Origin: Methylocapsa sp. S129
GTDB lineage: Bacteria; Pseudomonadota; Alphaproteobacteria; Rhizobiales; Beijerinckiaceae
Length of the DNA: 64,000 nt
Assembly (NCBI RefSeq): GCF_009765995.1
Contig: NZ_LMUI01000013.1
Coordinates: 25,401 to 89,400 of the forward strand
Reading direction: 5' to 3'
Both the position numbers and the translations under genes were made by a program. This document shows, one piece after another, positions 29,134 to 39,740 of the stretch (position 1 is its first letter; every line of letters starts with the position of its first letter). Below the pieces are notes generated by a model, which did not search any database, was not told the DNA's origin, and worked only from the letters and a program-made list of their open reading frames with translations.

Positions 29134-29910
29134 ATGACGGACATGTCGGTGGCGACCTTCGCTCCGGCGCGTGATCGCGCTCCATCCGTCTTGCGTATCG
29201 GCGACGTCTTTAGCCGGTCGCGAAAAATGTACGCGGCGCATTGGGCAGCCTATACCGGCATTGTAACGATCGCCAATGCTCCCTTCCTTGCGATAGGCGC
29301 GATAGGCGGCTACCTCGCGACCATCGGCCGACAGGCGACGCCCTCCGCCATCGGCGCGGCAATTGTTGGAGGCCTATTTGCGCTTGCGTGTCTGATGCTT
29401 GCCCACGCCGCCATCTATGCCGGCGTGTCGCAAGAAATCAGCGGCCGACCCTTTGCATTCGGTCAATCCATAAGCGCTGCGCTGCGCCGGTCGCCGGCTT
29501 TCTTGGCGCTCATTCTGCTTCTTTGGCTTTATGCGGCGCTTGCGGTGCTGCTGCTTGTCATTCCAGCGCTGATCGTACTCTGCGTGTACGTCGTCGCGTT
29601 TCCCGCCTGCATCGTTGAAAGACTCGGTCCGATCCAAAGCCTGTCGCGCAGCGCTTTTCTGACCAAGGGCAATCGCTGGCGCATATTCGGCCTTCTGATC
29701 GTGCTCTACCTCGGCACGGCGCTGGCCAGTCAATTGATCATCTTTCTGGCGAAGCTTGCGGGGGGCGCGATATTTTCCGCACTGGTGTCGCTGCCGATCC
29801 AGGGATTTGTCGGCAGCTTTAGCGCGGTGACGATCGGTGTTCTCTATGCCCAACTCCGCGTCGCCCGCGAGGGCGTCGACATCGAACCTATCGCCAAAGT
29901 GTTCGATTAG
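29134..29910 (+). CDS. Multi-span membrane protein, tandem paralogue 3 of 3 (YciC-like)
   Basis: This 258-residue paralogue has the start block LRIGDVFSRSRKMYAAHWAAY, the loop SRSAFLTKGNRWRIFGLL and the end block LRVAREGVDIEPIAKVFD. The three genes have separate ribosome sites (here AGGAGGATAGAG) and 78-122 base gaps. The final four bases overlap the 3' end of the convergent RDD gene, so the two transcription units meet tail to tail. Confidence 0.8.
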   Translation: MTDMSVATFAPARDRAPSVLRIGDVFSRSRKMYAAHWAAYTGIVTIANAPFLAIGAIGGYLATIGRQATPSAIGAAIVGGLFALACLMLAHAAIYAGVSQEISGRPFAFGQSISAALRRSPAFLALILLLWLYAALAVLLLVIPALIVLCVYVVAFPACIVERLGPIQSLSRSAFLTKGNRWRIFGLLIVLYLGTALASQLIIFLAKLAGGAIFSALVSLPIQGFVGSFSAVTIGVLYAQLRVAREGVDIEPIAKVFD

Positions 29911-30788
29911 CCCGGCTTGGCGTTCTTGTCGGCGCGCGCGCGACCGTAGAGCTGTTCGCGTTCGAGATAGGCGCGCTCGGCGGTGTAGAATTCGGTGAGG
30001 AATTCCACCACCCGCGCCTTGGGCACGGAGCCGGTCCAGCCGATCTTGCGGCAGATGCGGTCGCAAACGCCGTCCAGCGCCTGCGCGGTCTCGAACGTCC
30101 TCGGCTTGCGCAGCAATTCCTCCAGCACCTGCAATTCAAAAGCGCCATAGGCGGCGAGCTGCGTGTTGGTGAAGACGTAACGCGCGTTCTGCTCGGCAAG
30201 ATCGGCGAGCAGCAGGCGTTTGGGCAAAGCGATGACGATGGTGCCGGCGATAAAATCGCCGCCGCGCATCCGGTCGCGGTTGAACAAAGGCATGGCGGTC
30301 AGCAGCAGCAGCCAGACGCCCAGCACGAAATTGGCGACGCCGCCCGCGCCGGCGGCCAAGATCACGCCAAGCGGCAGGAACACTTCGACCTCGCGCGTGA
30401 GATTGCGCGCGATCACCGCGCCGGCCGTCAACGGGCCGCCGGCCCGATCGATCACGCGCAGCCGATTGATGCGCTTGCCGGGCGTCGAGCCTTGCCAAGC
30501 CAGTTCGAAATAGATGAAATAGAGATTGCGGACGAAAAAGCCGATGAACAGCACCAATGTCACGACGACGCCGAACGCCCGCGTCTCGACGAGGACGGCG
30601 AAGACGACGAGATAGGAAAAGAACGCGACGCCCAGCCAGATCGTCAGATCGATCAGGAAGGCCGCCGCGCGCTCGCCATGTTCAGCGAGCTCGACATGCA
30701 GCGCCACCCCTTCGGGCGTCACGATTTCACGCAGGCTGCGCCTGGCGCCGCCGAGCAATTGGTCGACCCGATCCTGCGCCGCGCTCAT
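29907..30788 (-). CDS. RDD-family membrane protein
   Basis: This 293-residue protein has an RDD domain with three predicted membrane spans. After a cytoplasmic leader (REIVTPEGVALHVELAEHGE) comes ERAAAFLIDLTIWLG, which carries the family's Arg and Asp, then ELAWQGSTPGKRINRLRVID. The C-terminal third is soluble and ends in a basic tail. The start ATG 30788 overlaps the upstream stop by four bases; the open frame to 31046 lies entirely inside the upstream gene. It is the last gene of the DUF4129-to-RDD operon. Confidence 0.88.
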   Translation of the reverse strand: MSAAQDRVDQLLGGARRSLREIVTPEGVALHVELAEHGERAAAFLIDLTIWLGVAFFSYLVVFAVLVETRAFGVVVTLVLFIGFFVRNLYFIYFELAWQGSTPGKRINRLRVIDRAGGPLTAGAVIARNLTREVEVFLPLGVILAAGAGGVANFVLGVWLLLLTAMPLFNRDRMRGGDFIAGTIVIALPKRLLLADLAEQNARYVFTNTQLAAYGAFELQVLEELLRKPRTFETAQALDGVCDRICRKIGWTGSVPKARVVEFLTEFYTAERAYLEREQLYGRARADKNAKPG

Positions 30789-31840
30789 GCCCGCGCTCCG
30801 CGGCCGGCGAAGCTGAAATAGCACCCCCAGGCGATCATCGTCAGCGCCGAAATCGCCAGCCGCCCCTCGGTATTGGCGACAAGCTGGCGCAGGCCGCCTT
30901 CGAGAAGGCCCGCGACAAAGAACATCGCAACCGCGCCGACCGCAAGGCGCGCCGCCGTCTGGCCATTGATCGCCAGATTCTCGACGCGCGAAAAACGGCC
31001 GGGAAACAGGATGCTTTTGGCGACGACGAGCCCGCCTGCGCCGCACAGGATGATCGCGCCAAATTCCGTGACGCCATGGATCGAGACCCAGCCAAGAAAA
31101 TCCAGAGTGAGGCCCCTGTCGTAATGGAGGCCGATGAAGGCGCCGAAGACAAGGCCCTGATAGGCGAGCAGCAGCACGGTCGGCGCGCCCGCCGCGATGC
31201 CGAGCCCAAAGGTCATGATGCCGATGATCGTATTATGCTGAAACAGGAAATTGGCGAAGACGACGAAGGAGCGGGCGAAGCCGGGCCAGGGCGCGAATAT
31301 TTCGTCGTCGAGCAGCTCCTGGCGCGTCGAATGCGCGCCGCGCCCGCCGCCCAGACTGTCGGGGATCAGCGCCGCGAGCCACGCTTCGTCGCCAATGGTC
31401 AGAAAGAACCCCGCCAAAGTGCCCGCCAGAATGGCGAGAAAGGCGAGCAGGATTTCGACTTTCGCGGCGCGGACCGCGGCGGGAAAGCCGCGGGTGAGAA
31501 AATCGCGCGCCCCTTCGAGCAGACTCTGGCGCGGCCCATAGACCATCAGGAACGCGCGCAGCGACAGATTGTCGAGATATTGCAGCAGATTGCGATCGAG
31601 CGCGATGCTGCGCGCGACGGACAGGGAGGAAAGCGCGGCGCGATAGAGCTGCGGCAGGCGCTGCAGCTCACTGACATCGAGCGCGCCAATGCCGCGTTTT
31701 TCGGCTTTGGCGACCAGCGCCTCCAGATCGCGCCAGCCCTGCTCGCGCCCGCGCCGGAATTCGCTGGAGCGCAGCACGATCGCGGGAAGCGGTTCGCCAA
31801 GATCGTGGGAACGCCCCTCGTTCGTCCCGGCGAGGCTCAT
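30785..31840 (-). CDS. Stage II sporulation protein M family (SpoIIM/DUF95) membrane protein
   Basis: This 351-residue protein has a soluble helical N-terminal region (about 1-100) and a C-terminal DUF95/SpoIIM membrane domain with around five spans, including FLFQHNTIIGIMTFGLGIAAG and HGVTEFGAIILCGAGGL. The HG-E-F motif is typical of the family. In a non-sporulating bacterium the name is only historical. The start ATG 31840 overlaps the DUF58 stop by four bases (ATGA), and this gene in turn overlaps the RDD gene, so the three are tightly coupled. Confidence 0.88.
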   Translation of the reverse strand: MSLAGTNEGRSHDLGEPLPAIVLRSSEFRRGREQGWRDLEALVAKAEKRGIGALDVSELQRLPQLYRAALSSLSVARSIALDRNLLQYLDNLSLRAFLMVYGPRQSLLEGARDFLTRGFPAAVRAAKVEILLAFLAILAGTLAGFFLTIGDEAWLAALIPDSLGGGRGAHSTRQELLDDEIFAPWPGFARSFVVFANFLFQHNTIIGIMTFGLGIAAGAPTVLLLAYQGLVFGAFIGLHYDRGLTLDFLGWVSIHGVTEFGAIILCGAGGLVVAKSILFPGRFSRVENLAINGQTAARLAVGAVAMFFVAGLLEGGLRQLVANTEGRLAISALTMIAWGCYFSFAGRGARA

Positions 31841-33146
31841 ATCAGCCCCCTTTGTTTGATCAGGAGATAGCGATTGATCAGTGCGATCGACAATTCGCCC
31901 GCCGCCACATCGAGGCAATGCAGCCCCATGCGCTCCATCCGCTCCAGCACCGTCTGGCGCTCGCGCTGAAAATTGCCTGAAATGACCGCCTCGGCGACCG
32001 CGGAAAAATCATCGGGGCGACGGTCGACCAGAGCGCGCAAGGCGGGATCGCGCAGGGTGACGAGCACGACGACATGTTTGTTGGCCAGGCGCCCCAGCGC
32101 CTCGAGCAAAAGCTCGGCGGCGATCGTGTCGACAAATTCGGTGAACAGGATCACCAGGCTTCGCCGTTTCAGCCGCCGCTCGAGATCGGCGAGCGCCAGC
32201 GTGAAATTGGTCTCCTCGGTGTGATAGGCGATCGTCGCGGCCGACCGCTGGATCTGCGCGAAGCCGGACAGGCCGCGGATCGGCGGATGATAAAGCCGCA
32301 CGCGCGCATCGAAGCTGAAGATTCCCATGAGATCGCCGGCGCGCAAGCCGATCCAGCTCAATAGCAGCCCGGCGTTGACCGCATGGTCGAGGCGCGGCAG
32401 GCCGTCGATCGGTTCAAGCATGAGATGGCCGGTGTCGAAGGCGATGACGACCGGATGATTGCGCTCCGTGTCGAATTCCTTGACCAAGAGCTTCCGATGG
32501 CGCGCCGAGCGCTTCCAGTCGATATGGCGCGGATCGGCGCCGGGCGTATATTCGCGCAAGGCCTCGAATTGCGTTCCCTCGCCCCTCTGCCTCTGCGCCT
32601 TCACGCCATAGATCGCGTCATGGGCGAAGAATTGCAGCGCCGCGCTCTGCACGCCGCGGACATTGGGCAGGATGTCGATCACCTTCCCCAAGGCGAGACG
32701 ACGCACGAAGCGCGCCAGACCCAACGGTCCGCGCCAGCTCACCCAAAGCGCGTCGACCTCAATCTGGCCGCGGCGCAGCGGGCGCAGCGCGATCGTTGCG
32801 CGCGCCGCGGCGCCGGGCGGCAGCGTCACCGTCTCGCCCTTGCCGGGCTCCAGCGCGCCGCGGCGCTCAAGCAGCAGGTCGAGATCGACGCGGCGCGCCG
32901 CCTGGCGAGCGGCGAAGTCGAAAGCGAGCGGCACGCTTTCGCCGATCGCCGCGCTGGCTGGAATCTGCGCCGCTATGGCGATCCCGCGCAACGGCGCACC
33001 AAGCAAAGCGTCGATCGCAACAGCGGTCAGCACGACCAGACCATAAGCGATCGCGAGCGCCCACAGGCCCGGCTGCGCCACCGCCAGCATCAGCGCCAAA
33101 GGCGCGCCGGCGGCGAAGATCAGGACCGCGCGCGGGGTCGGGTTCA

Positions 33147-33147
<1 letters not shown>
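31837..33147 (-). CDS. DUF58 domain protein (vWA-like, membrane-anchored)
   Basis: This 436-residue protein has two N-terminal hydrophobic segments (residues 8-48) and the DUF58 signature GEGTQFEALREYTPGADPRH, followed by IDWKRSARHRKLLVKEF. The region after it resembles a vWA fold (VIAFDTGHLM). Such proteins are encoded with MoxR ATPases throughout bacteria and are thought to be their clients or partners. The ATG shares a base with the stop of the MoxR gene (TGATG). Confidence 0.92.
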
Positions 33148-34092
<945 letters not shown>

Positions 34093-34103
<11 letters not shown>

Positions 34104-35316
34104 GCAAAATCTCCTGCTTCCAGCGATGAAGGTCCAGCGCGGCGCGCGAGAGCGCCGCATCCTGATTCTGGCCGACGAGCTTTTGCGCGATCTCGGCGAC
34201 CTTGGTCTTGACGCCGCGCGCCTGACCGACGCGATCGAGCCATTCCATCTGCCGCTCCAAGCTCAGCGCCTTGGGCGCGCGCAGCCGCCGCGCGGAATCG
34301 TCGACCGCCAAACGCAGGTAGTTCACCGCGACGTCATGGCGGCCGCCGGCAAAGGCGATGAGATTGGCGACATTGTGGATCAGCCCAAGCTTGCCCGCTT
34401 TCAACACGACAGGCGATCGCTCGGGAGAGCCGAAGCGGATCATCGCCGACCATAGAACGATGGCGAGCGCCGCGAGCGCATAGCCGCTCACTACGACGAA
34501 CGGAAATTCGAACAGGGCGCGCATCGGGTTGGCGGCGGGCGCGCTAAAGCCGTGGACCGTCTCGTCGAAGATCACTGTACCGTCCGCGCCATGCAGCCAT
34601 TCGATCAACGCGCCGGCAAATTGCGCGTTCGCGCCCTCGAACAGGCCGTGATTGGATAGAATGTCGGGATCCGAAACAATCCATATCCGGCGGCCACGCT
34701 GCATTTTCTCGCCGATCAGCAGCCCAGCGCTCGTGGCGACAATGGGGGTGAGCGAACTCTTGGCGATAAGCTGGAGATCGGCCGGCAGAGCGGGCGCGAT
34801 CGCCAGATCATTGATGGTCAAGGTCTTGCTGAGCGCGTGGCCGTCCGCGCCGCCGCGCGCCAGGCCCCCGTTGACGCCAAGGATCGAGAGCACCCAATTG
34901 GCGCTGTTCTCGGGCGCCGCATCGACGAACTTGACCCAGCCTTGATGTTTGTTGTCGCGCTCGCCGACCCATTTGGGCAAGATCACGAGCACATTGGCGG
35001 AGTGGCCAAGCGCAAAGCCGTTCGCCTCGGCGCCGGCGGAGACATCGGGCTCGGCGATGATGAGAAGATTCGACTTGCTGTCGTCGGATACGGAGCCGAT
35101 CCGCTTCTTGACCACCGGAATATTCGCACGGCGCAGAAGCTCGGCAAGGCCCGCATAGCCGATGGCCGAGCGCGAAAAGGCGCTGGGACCAACGCCTTGC
35201 GTTTCGGGCGCGCCGATCCCATAGGCGAAGAGGTAGAGCGACAAAGCGAGAATCGCGGCCAAAGCCGAGACCCAGATCAGCAGGATGCGCGGCGAAAAAA
35301 CGCTGGTCTCGCTCAT
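34093..35316 (-). CDS. DUF4350 domain membrane protein
   Basis: This 407-residue protein has an N-terminal membrane anchor ([20 protein letters not shown]), a periplasmic DUF4350 domain of about 230 residues beginning [20 protein letters not shown], a second span near residues 270-290 ([17 protein letters not shown]) and a cytoplasmic helical tail. DUF4350 has a GATase-like fold and accompanies MoxR-DUF58 operons. It overlaps DUF4129 upstream by four bases and the MoxR gene downstream by about eleven. Confidence 0.85.
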
Positions 35317-36056
35317 GCGCCGCCCCCGCTTCGGAGAGCGCCGACAAAGGTCGCAAAACTTGTCCGGCAGGAAAGATAATCGCTCTCGCCAGCGGGATAG
35401 TCGCCAAAATAGGCGCGCTCGACGGCCCCGATAATCTCTTGCAACGCCGATTTGGCGAGCGGCGAAACCTTGGCGCGCCGAAGGATTTCGCGGCTCGTCA
35501 AGGAATCGACGATCGCGACGTCAAGCCGCCGATGCATGTCGGCGAGCGCCTGCAGCAACAGGACATGCATGGCGTCGACAAAGCGGCCAAGCCGCGCCAG
35601 TTCGTCCGCGTTGGTCTGCGCCTCGGCCTCCGCGCCGATCGCTTGTTGGAGCTCGGCATCGCTGGCGTCCCATCGCTTGCGGCGCGCCAGGCCGCCGCCG
35701 GGCAGGATGTCGCGCAAATAGAGGGCGATGACGACGACGCCGATGGCGACAGCGACCCAGAGCAGCAACCGCGCGGCGTCGCCGCCAGGCAGCCAGACGT
35801 CGCTCGTCTCAGCGACGGCGGAATTGGGAAACGCCGTCTGCAGATCCAGGGCTTTGACGATGCCTTGCGCCGATGCGCTGAAATCGGCCTTGGATTGCGC
35901 GAAGGCATGAGCGACAGGCAAGCCGAAGCCCGGGGCCCAAGCGGCGGCGAGCAGGCGCCGCAACGCCATCGGGATGCGCGCGCGCTCTGCCATCCTGTTT
36001 GAGCGCGCGTTCACGGTGCCTTGCCTCGATTGCAGAGGGTCGACCAGATCAGTCAT
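35313..36056 (-). CDS. DUF4129 domain membrane protein
   Basis: This protein of about 247 residues (from ATG 36056) has an N-terminal hydrophobic stretch that may be a signal anchor, a membrane span (LLLWVAVAIGVVVIALYL) and a cytoplasmic DUF4129 domain with LGRFVDAMHVLLLQALADMHRR and SLTSREILRRAK. The start is uncertain: ATG 36089 and a TTG at 36137 are also in frame, and none has a strong ribosome site. It is the first gene of the MoxR-type operon. Confidence 0.8.
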   Translation of the reverse strand: MTDLVDPLQSRQGTVNARSNRMAERARIPMALRRLLAAAWAPGFGLPVAHAFAQSKADFSASAQGIVKALDLQTAFPNSAVAETSDVWLPGGDAARLLLWVAVAIGVVVIALYLRDILPGGGLARRKRWDASDAELQQAIGAEAEAQTNADELARLGRFVDAMHVLLLQALADMHRRLDVAIVDSLTSREILRRAKVSPLAKSALQEIIGAVERAYFGDYPAGESDYLSCRTSFATFVGALRSGGGA

Positions 36057-36293
36057 CGCCTTGGAGGGCGCCTTCATTTCCAGGCGCATCAATCCCAGCG
36101 ATGAATCATTTTGCGCATGCGAAAAGAAATGAGGCAATCGGTTTTCGCCCAGTTGCTTTCTGATCCCGGAGTTTGACCTGGCCGATTGTCGCGGCGCCGC
36201 TGGGTCAGACAGACCTTTACGGTCTATGCGCTGCGCGATCGGAAATTAACGTGATCTCGCGCGGCGGCCCGGGCGTGGCGAATGCAAGCGGCG

Positions 36294-36935
36294 TCAGCGG
36301 GAGCGCTTGTCGCCTTGTTTTTCAAAGGCCTGCCGCACCTCGGCCAAAGCTTGCGGCGTATCGACGTCGAGGACCGATCCGACGCCGGAAACATCCACCT
36401 CTATCATCTGTCCGGGCCCGGCGCGGTCGAGAAGTTTGCGGGCCCCTTCATCGCCGGTGAGTCCGGCGATGGCCGGAAACAAGACGCGCGACAACAATAC
36501 GGGATTGCCGCGCCGGCCGTCGAGCGTCGGCGCAGCGGCCAAAGCGTCCGGCCGTTCGCCAAAAGCCGCGATGAGGCGATCGATCAGCGCCGGCGTCACC
36601 GCCGGCATATCGCCAAGCAAGACGAGCACGCCGGCGACGCGGGCAGGCAAAGCCGCAATGCCCGTTTGCAGCGACGAAGCAAGGCCCTGCGCGTAACCGG
36701 CATTATGCGCGAATGAGAGGTCCAGCCCGTCAAGCGCCGCTTCGACGGCGCCCCTGTCGCAGCCGGTGATGACAAGGATCGGGCGGGCGGGCGAGGCGAG
36801 CGCCGCCTCGGCGGCATAGCGCACCAGCGGCTTTCCCGCCAGCGGCGCCACAAGCTTGGAGGCGTCGCCGCCGGCCGCCGCCTTGAATCGCGACGAGGCG
36901 CCGGCGGCCAGAAGGATGGCGGCGATCTCAACCAT
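36294..36935 (-). CDS. mocA: MobA-like nucleotidyltransferase, probable molybdenum cofactor cytidylyltransferase
   Basis: This 213-residue protein has the GTP/CTP-transferase signature LLAAGASSRF near residues 8-17, then SKLVAPLAGKPLVRYA and LLGDMPAVTPALID. MocA-type enzymes add CMP to molybdopterin to make the MCD form used by xanthine-oxidase-family enzymes, which fits the CO-dehydrogenase-type cluster upstream. It overlaps the MoeA-like gene by eight bases in another frame. In relatives, MoeA-like and MobA-like parts are often a single fused protein. Confidence 0.85.
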   Translation of the reverse strand: MVEIAAILLAAGASSRFKAAAGGDASKLVAPLAGKPLVRYAAEAALASPARPILVITGCDRGAVEAALDGLDLSFAHNAGYAQGLASSLQTGIAALPARVAGVLVLLGDMPAVTPALIDRLIAAFGERPDALAAAPTLDGRRGNPVLLSRVLFPAIAGLTGDEGARKLLDRAGPGQMIEVDVSGVGSVLDVDTPQALAEVRQAFEKQGDKRSR

Positions 36936-37929
36936 CGCCGAGGCGCGGTTGCGGACGCGAGGCGATTTCCATCAGCAAACCGCCAACGCCCATGCCCATA
37001 ATGTCGGAAGCTTTGACGGGAACATCGGCCAGAACGCGCTGCAGCACCCAGTCGAAGCCATTCTCCTTGGGCGAGCGCGCGCATCCGGGCGCGCCGATGA
37101 TCGGTAGGCGCCCGTGCGCGCCAAGAAGCAGCAGATTGCCGGGATCGACAGGCATGCCGAAATGATCGACCCGCCCGCCGATCGCTTCGACGGCGGCCGG
37201 AATGACGTCGCGCCGATCGGTGATCGCTGAGGCGCCGAAAACCAAGAGAACGTCGCAGTCCGGCGCGATCGCGATAAGGGCGCGAGCCAGAGCGGCAGGC
37301 TCGTGCGCGACGCGCTCTTCGCGAACGATGCGCGCGCCGGCGGGCTCCAGACGATCCGCCAGAATGCGCAACGTTTTGGCGACGACGCTGGGTTTGAGTC
37401 CGGGCAACAGGGTCGAGACGACGCCGACGCGCAAGGGGCGGAAGGCTGCGATGCGGACCGCGCCCTTTCCCGCCGCCTCAAGCGCTGCGTCAAGCATTAC
37501 GCCCGGCACGGCGAAGGGAATGATCTTGACGGTTGCGACCATATCGCCGGGCGCGACGGCGCGAAACGGCGCCAGCGTCGCGGCGGTAATCGCCTCATCG
37601 ACCCCATTGACGCCGGCGATTCTCGCAGCGTCGACGATGACGAGGCCCGCTTTCTCAGCGAAAAGATTGACGCGGCCGGTAAACGCGCCCTCGCAACGCA
37701 GATTGGGGCCCGCAAGGCGCGCCGAAAGACGCCGCGCCGCTTCGTCTTCGCCGACATCGCCCGGATCAAGCCGCGCCGCGATAATCTCGGCGACGCCAGC
37801 CGCCTTGAGCGCCGCCTGATGCTCGGACGTGACGACCTGGCCTTTTTTCAGAACCAGCCCGTCGCGGCGGACCGCATGGGCGACAATGGCGCCGAACGCC
37901 TCGGCGACGGCAACCGGACCGAACTTCAA
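36928..37929 (-). CDS. MoeA-like molybdopterin-binding protein
   Basis: This 333-residue protein combines an N-terminal region resembling the molybdopterin-binding half of the fused proteins found in Hyphomicrobiales with a MoCF_biosynth-like domain (DVLLVFGASAITDRRDVIPAA). Family blocks include the opening FGPVAVAEAFGAIVAHAVRR and LLLLGAHGRLPIIGAPGCAR. It probably handles or inserts molybdenum cofactor for the form II hydroxylase. It overlaps the XdhC gene upstream by four bases and the MocA-like gene downstream by eight. Confidence 0.83.
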   Translation of the reverse strand: MKFGPVAVAEAFGAIVAHAVRRDGLVLKKGQVVTSEHQAALKAAGVAEIIAARLDPGDVGEDEAARRLSARLAGPNLRCEGAFTGRVNLFAEKAGLVIVDAARIAGVNGVDEAITAATLAPFRAVAPGDMVATVKIIPFAVPGVMLDAALEAAGKGAVRIAAFRPLRVGVVSTLLPGLKPSVVAKTLRILADRLEPAGARIVREERVAHEPAALARALIAIAPDCDVLLVFGASAITDRRDVIPAAVEAIGGRVDHFGMPVDPGNLLLLGAHGRLPIIGAPGCARSPKENGFDWVLQRVLADVPVKASDIMGMGVGGLLMEIASRPQPRLGDG

Positions 37930-38630
37930 GCCGCCTGTCCCTCCGCGCGCAACGGCTTCTTGCGCAAGGCGCCGACGATCTCGCCGATAATCGAGACGGC
38001 GATTTCCGCCGGGCTGACGGCGCCGATGTCGAGGCCGATCGGCGCGTGAATGCGTGTCAGCGCGGCTTCGCCAAAGCCCTGCGCGCGCATCCGCTCAAGC
38101 CTGTTCGCATGGGTTTTGCGCGATCCCAGCGCGCCGATGTAGAAGCACTCGGCGTTCAGCGCGCGGAGAAGCGCGATATCGTCGATCTTGGGATCATGGG
38201 TCAGCAGAGCGATCGCCGTATAACGGTCGAGCGGCGCCCGATCCAGCGCCGCATCCGGCCATTCGGCGATGACGGGCGCCTCGGGAAACCGCTCCTGCGT
38301 CGCAAAGGCAGTGCGAGGGTCAATGATCGTCACATCGAGGCCAGCGATTTTGGCGATCGGCGCCAACGCCTGGCTGATATGCACGGCGCCGATTATCACG
38401 AGGCGCACGGGCGGAACCTGCACGGTCAGGAAATAGCTGGCGCCGGCATGCTCCACCATGCCGCTTTTGCCGGTGCGCAGCGCGCTCTCCAGCGCTGCGG
38501 CGAGAGGATCCTCGCTGAGCGCCGCCGCTTTGACGAGGCGCTGTTCGCCGCCGCCGATCTCAGTGACCAAGATCGCCGCGCGCCGGTTCAGGCGTTCTTC
38601 GTTCATGCCTTTGAGAAGATCGAGCCGCAT
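37926..38630 (-). CDS. XdhC-family protein, Rossmann (C-terminal) part
   Basis: This 234-residue protein corresponds to the XdhC C-terminal Rossmann domain: VRLVIIGAVHISQALAPIAK, a DPRTAFATQERFP segment and ECFYIGALGSRKTHANRLER, with HAPIGLDIGAVSPAEIAVS near the end. XdhC proteins bind molybdenum cofactor, support its sulfuration and hand it to xanthine-oxidase-family apoenzymes. The start ATG 38630 shares a base with the stop of the small XdhC/CoxI gene (TGATG). Confidence 0.87.
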   Translation of the reverse strand: MRLDLLKGMNEERLNRRAAILVTEIGGGEQRLVKAAALSEDPLAAALESALRTGKSGMVEHAGASYFLTVQVPPVRLVIIGAVHISQALAPIAKIAGLDVTIIDPRTAFATQERFPEAPVIAEWPDAALDRAPLDRYTAIALLTHDPKIDDIALLRALNAECFYIGALGSRKTHANRLERMRAQGFGEAALTRIHAPIGLDIGAVSPAEIAVSIIGEIVGALRKKPLRAEGQAA

Positions 38631-38953
38631 CAGTCGAGTCTTTCGACGTAGACCTTGATGCGCCCACCGCAGGAGAGGCCGGCGCGCCAGGCCGTCTCGT
38701 CGGCGACGCCGAATTCGAGCATTTTGGGCGCGCCCGCAGCGATGACGTCGAGCGCCTCGGTCACCACCGCCCCCTCGACGCAACCGCCGGAAACCGAACC
38801 GAGGAAGTTCCCGTCGCCATCAATCACCAGATGCGATCCAACGGGCCGCGGCGCCGAACCCCAGGTGTCGACGACCGTCGCGATCGCCACGGAGCGCCCG
38901 GCGCCGCGCCAGTCCTGCGCGGCGGCCAGAATGTCATCCTCGGTGCTCAACAT
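38630..38953 (-). CDS. XdhC/CoxI-family small protein (N-terminal part)
   Basis: This 107-residue protein is the XdhC_CoxI domain: VAIATVVDTWGSAPRPVGSH, then GSVSGGCVEGAVV and GLSCGGRIKVYVE. The conserved cysteines in GGCVEG and SCGG are the likely cofactor-binding residues. In many bacteria it is fused to the Rossmann part; here, as in other Hyphomicrobiales, it is separate and translationally coupled to it. Confidence 0.88.
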   Translation of the reverse strand: MLSTEDDILAAAQDWRGAGRSVAIATVVDTWGSAPRPVGSHLVIDGDGNFLGSVSGGCVEGAVVTEALDVIAAGAPKMLEFGVADETAWRAGLSCGGRIKVYVERLD

Positions 38954-38989
38954 TTCGGCGTCTTTCCAATCTTCCCTGGCGCAATTTGA

Positions 38990-39646
38990 TCACGGCAGCG
39001 TTGCGGGCGCAACGAAGCCGATCGCCTTATGCGTTCCATCGCAATAGGGCTTGTTCTTCGAGGCGCCGCAGCGGCAAAGCCAGGCCGTCTGCGCCCGGTC
39101 GACCGTGCGGCCCGTCCCGGACAGGATTTCGACGCAGCCGCTGAGGGCCAGCGGCCCGTTGGCGTTGGGCGTGATCTCCAGCACGCCGTCGCGTATGGCG
39201 AGCGGTTCGCTGGGCTTGGTCGCGGGCTCGCCCGAGGCGATGAAGGCGGCCCCGACATGCGATCCGTCGCAATAAGGCTTGTTGGCGGAAGCGCCGCAGC
39301 GGCAGAGCGTCGCGCGCGTGCCGATCGCCTGGCCGCCGATTTCGATCTGGGCGCTGACCGCGAGCGGGCCGTTCTCGCGAATGCTGACGGTATTGACCGG
39401 CGGTATCGGCTCCTGTTCGCCGCCGTCGCGGCGCGTGACCTGAATGGCGCCTGACGGGCAATTCAACGCCACAAAAATAAGATCTTCGGCCGAGGCGGCG
39501 TCGGGATCGATCCAGGCGCCCTCGACATTGGCCTTGAAAACGCCGGGCTGGGAAATGACGCAGCGGCGCGAATGGATGCAAAGCTTGCCGTCGAAGCTGA
39601 TCGTCGCCCATTTGCCCGTGACTTGCTCAACCGCATTGTCGCTCAT
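38990..39646 (-). CDS. CDGSH iron-sulfur protein with N-terminal divergent 4Fe-4S-type domain
   Basis: This 218-residue protein has an N-terminal Fer4_19-type region (CIHSRRC near residue 23 and LNCPSGAIQ) and two CDGSH motifs, CRCGASANKPYCDGSH and CRCGASKNKPYCDGTH, each ready to bind a 2Fe-2S cluster with 3-Cys-1-His ligation. It should be a cytoplasmic electron-transfer or cluster-handling protein. The start is ATG 39646 with TAGGAGGAG upstream. It lies between coxE-type and xdhC-type genes on the same strand, but the repeat element upstream suggests its own promoter. Confidence 0.9.
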   Translation of the reverse strand: MSDNAVEQVTGKWATISFDGKLCIHSRRCVISQPGVFKANVEGAWIDPDAASAEDLIFVALNCPSGAIQVTRRDGGEQEPIPPVNTVSIRENGPLAVSAQIEIGGQAIGTRATLCRCGASANKPYCDGSHVGAAFIASGEPATKPSEPLAIRDGVLEITPNANGPLALSGCVEILSGTGRTVDRAQTAWLCRCGASKNKPYCDGTHKAIGFVAPATLP

Positions 39647-39740
39647 GGCCGCTCCTCCTAAACGTTGTTTAGAACCAATCCAGGGAAGATGGCGATGTCT
39701 GGGCCGCCGCGCAAGGCGGGACGGCAACCAGGCAATCGCG

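Noticed and set aside
30557-31870. Plus-strand open frame of 437 codons
   Set aside because: It is antisense to the RDD and SpoIIM-type genes and rich in Arg/Glu/Asp typical of shadow frames.
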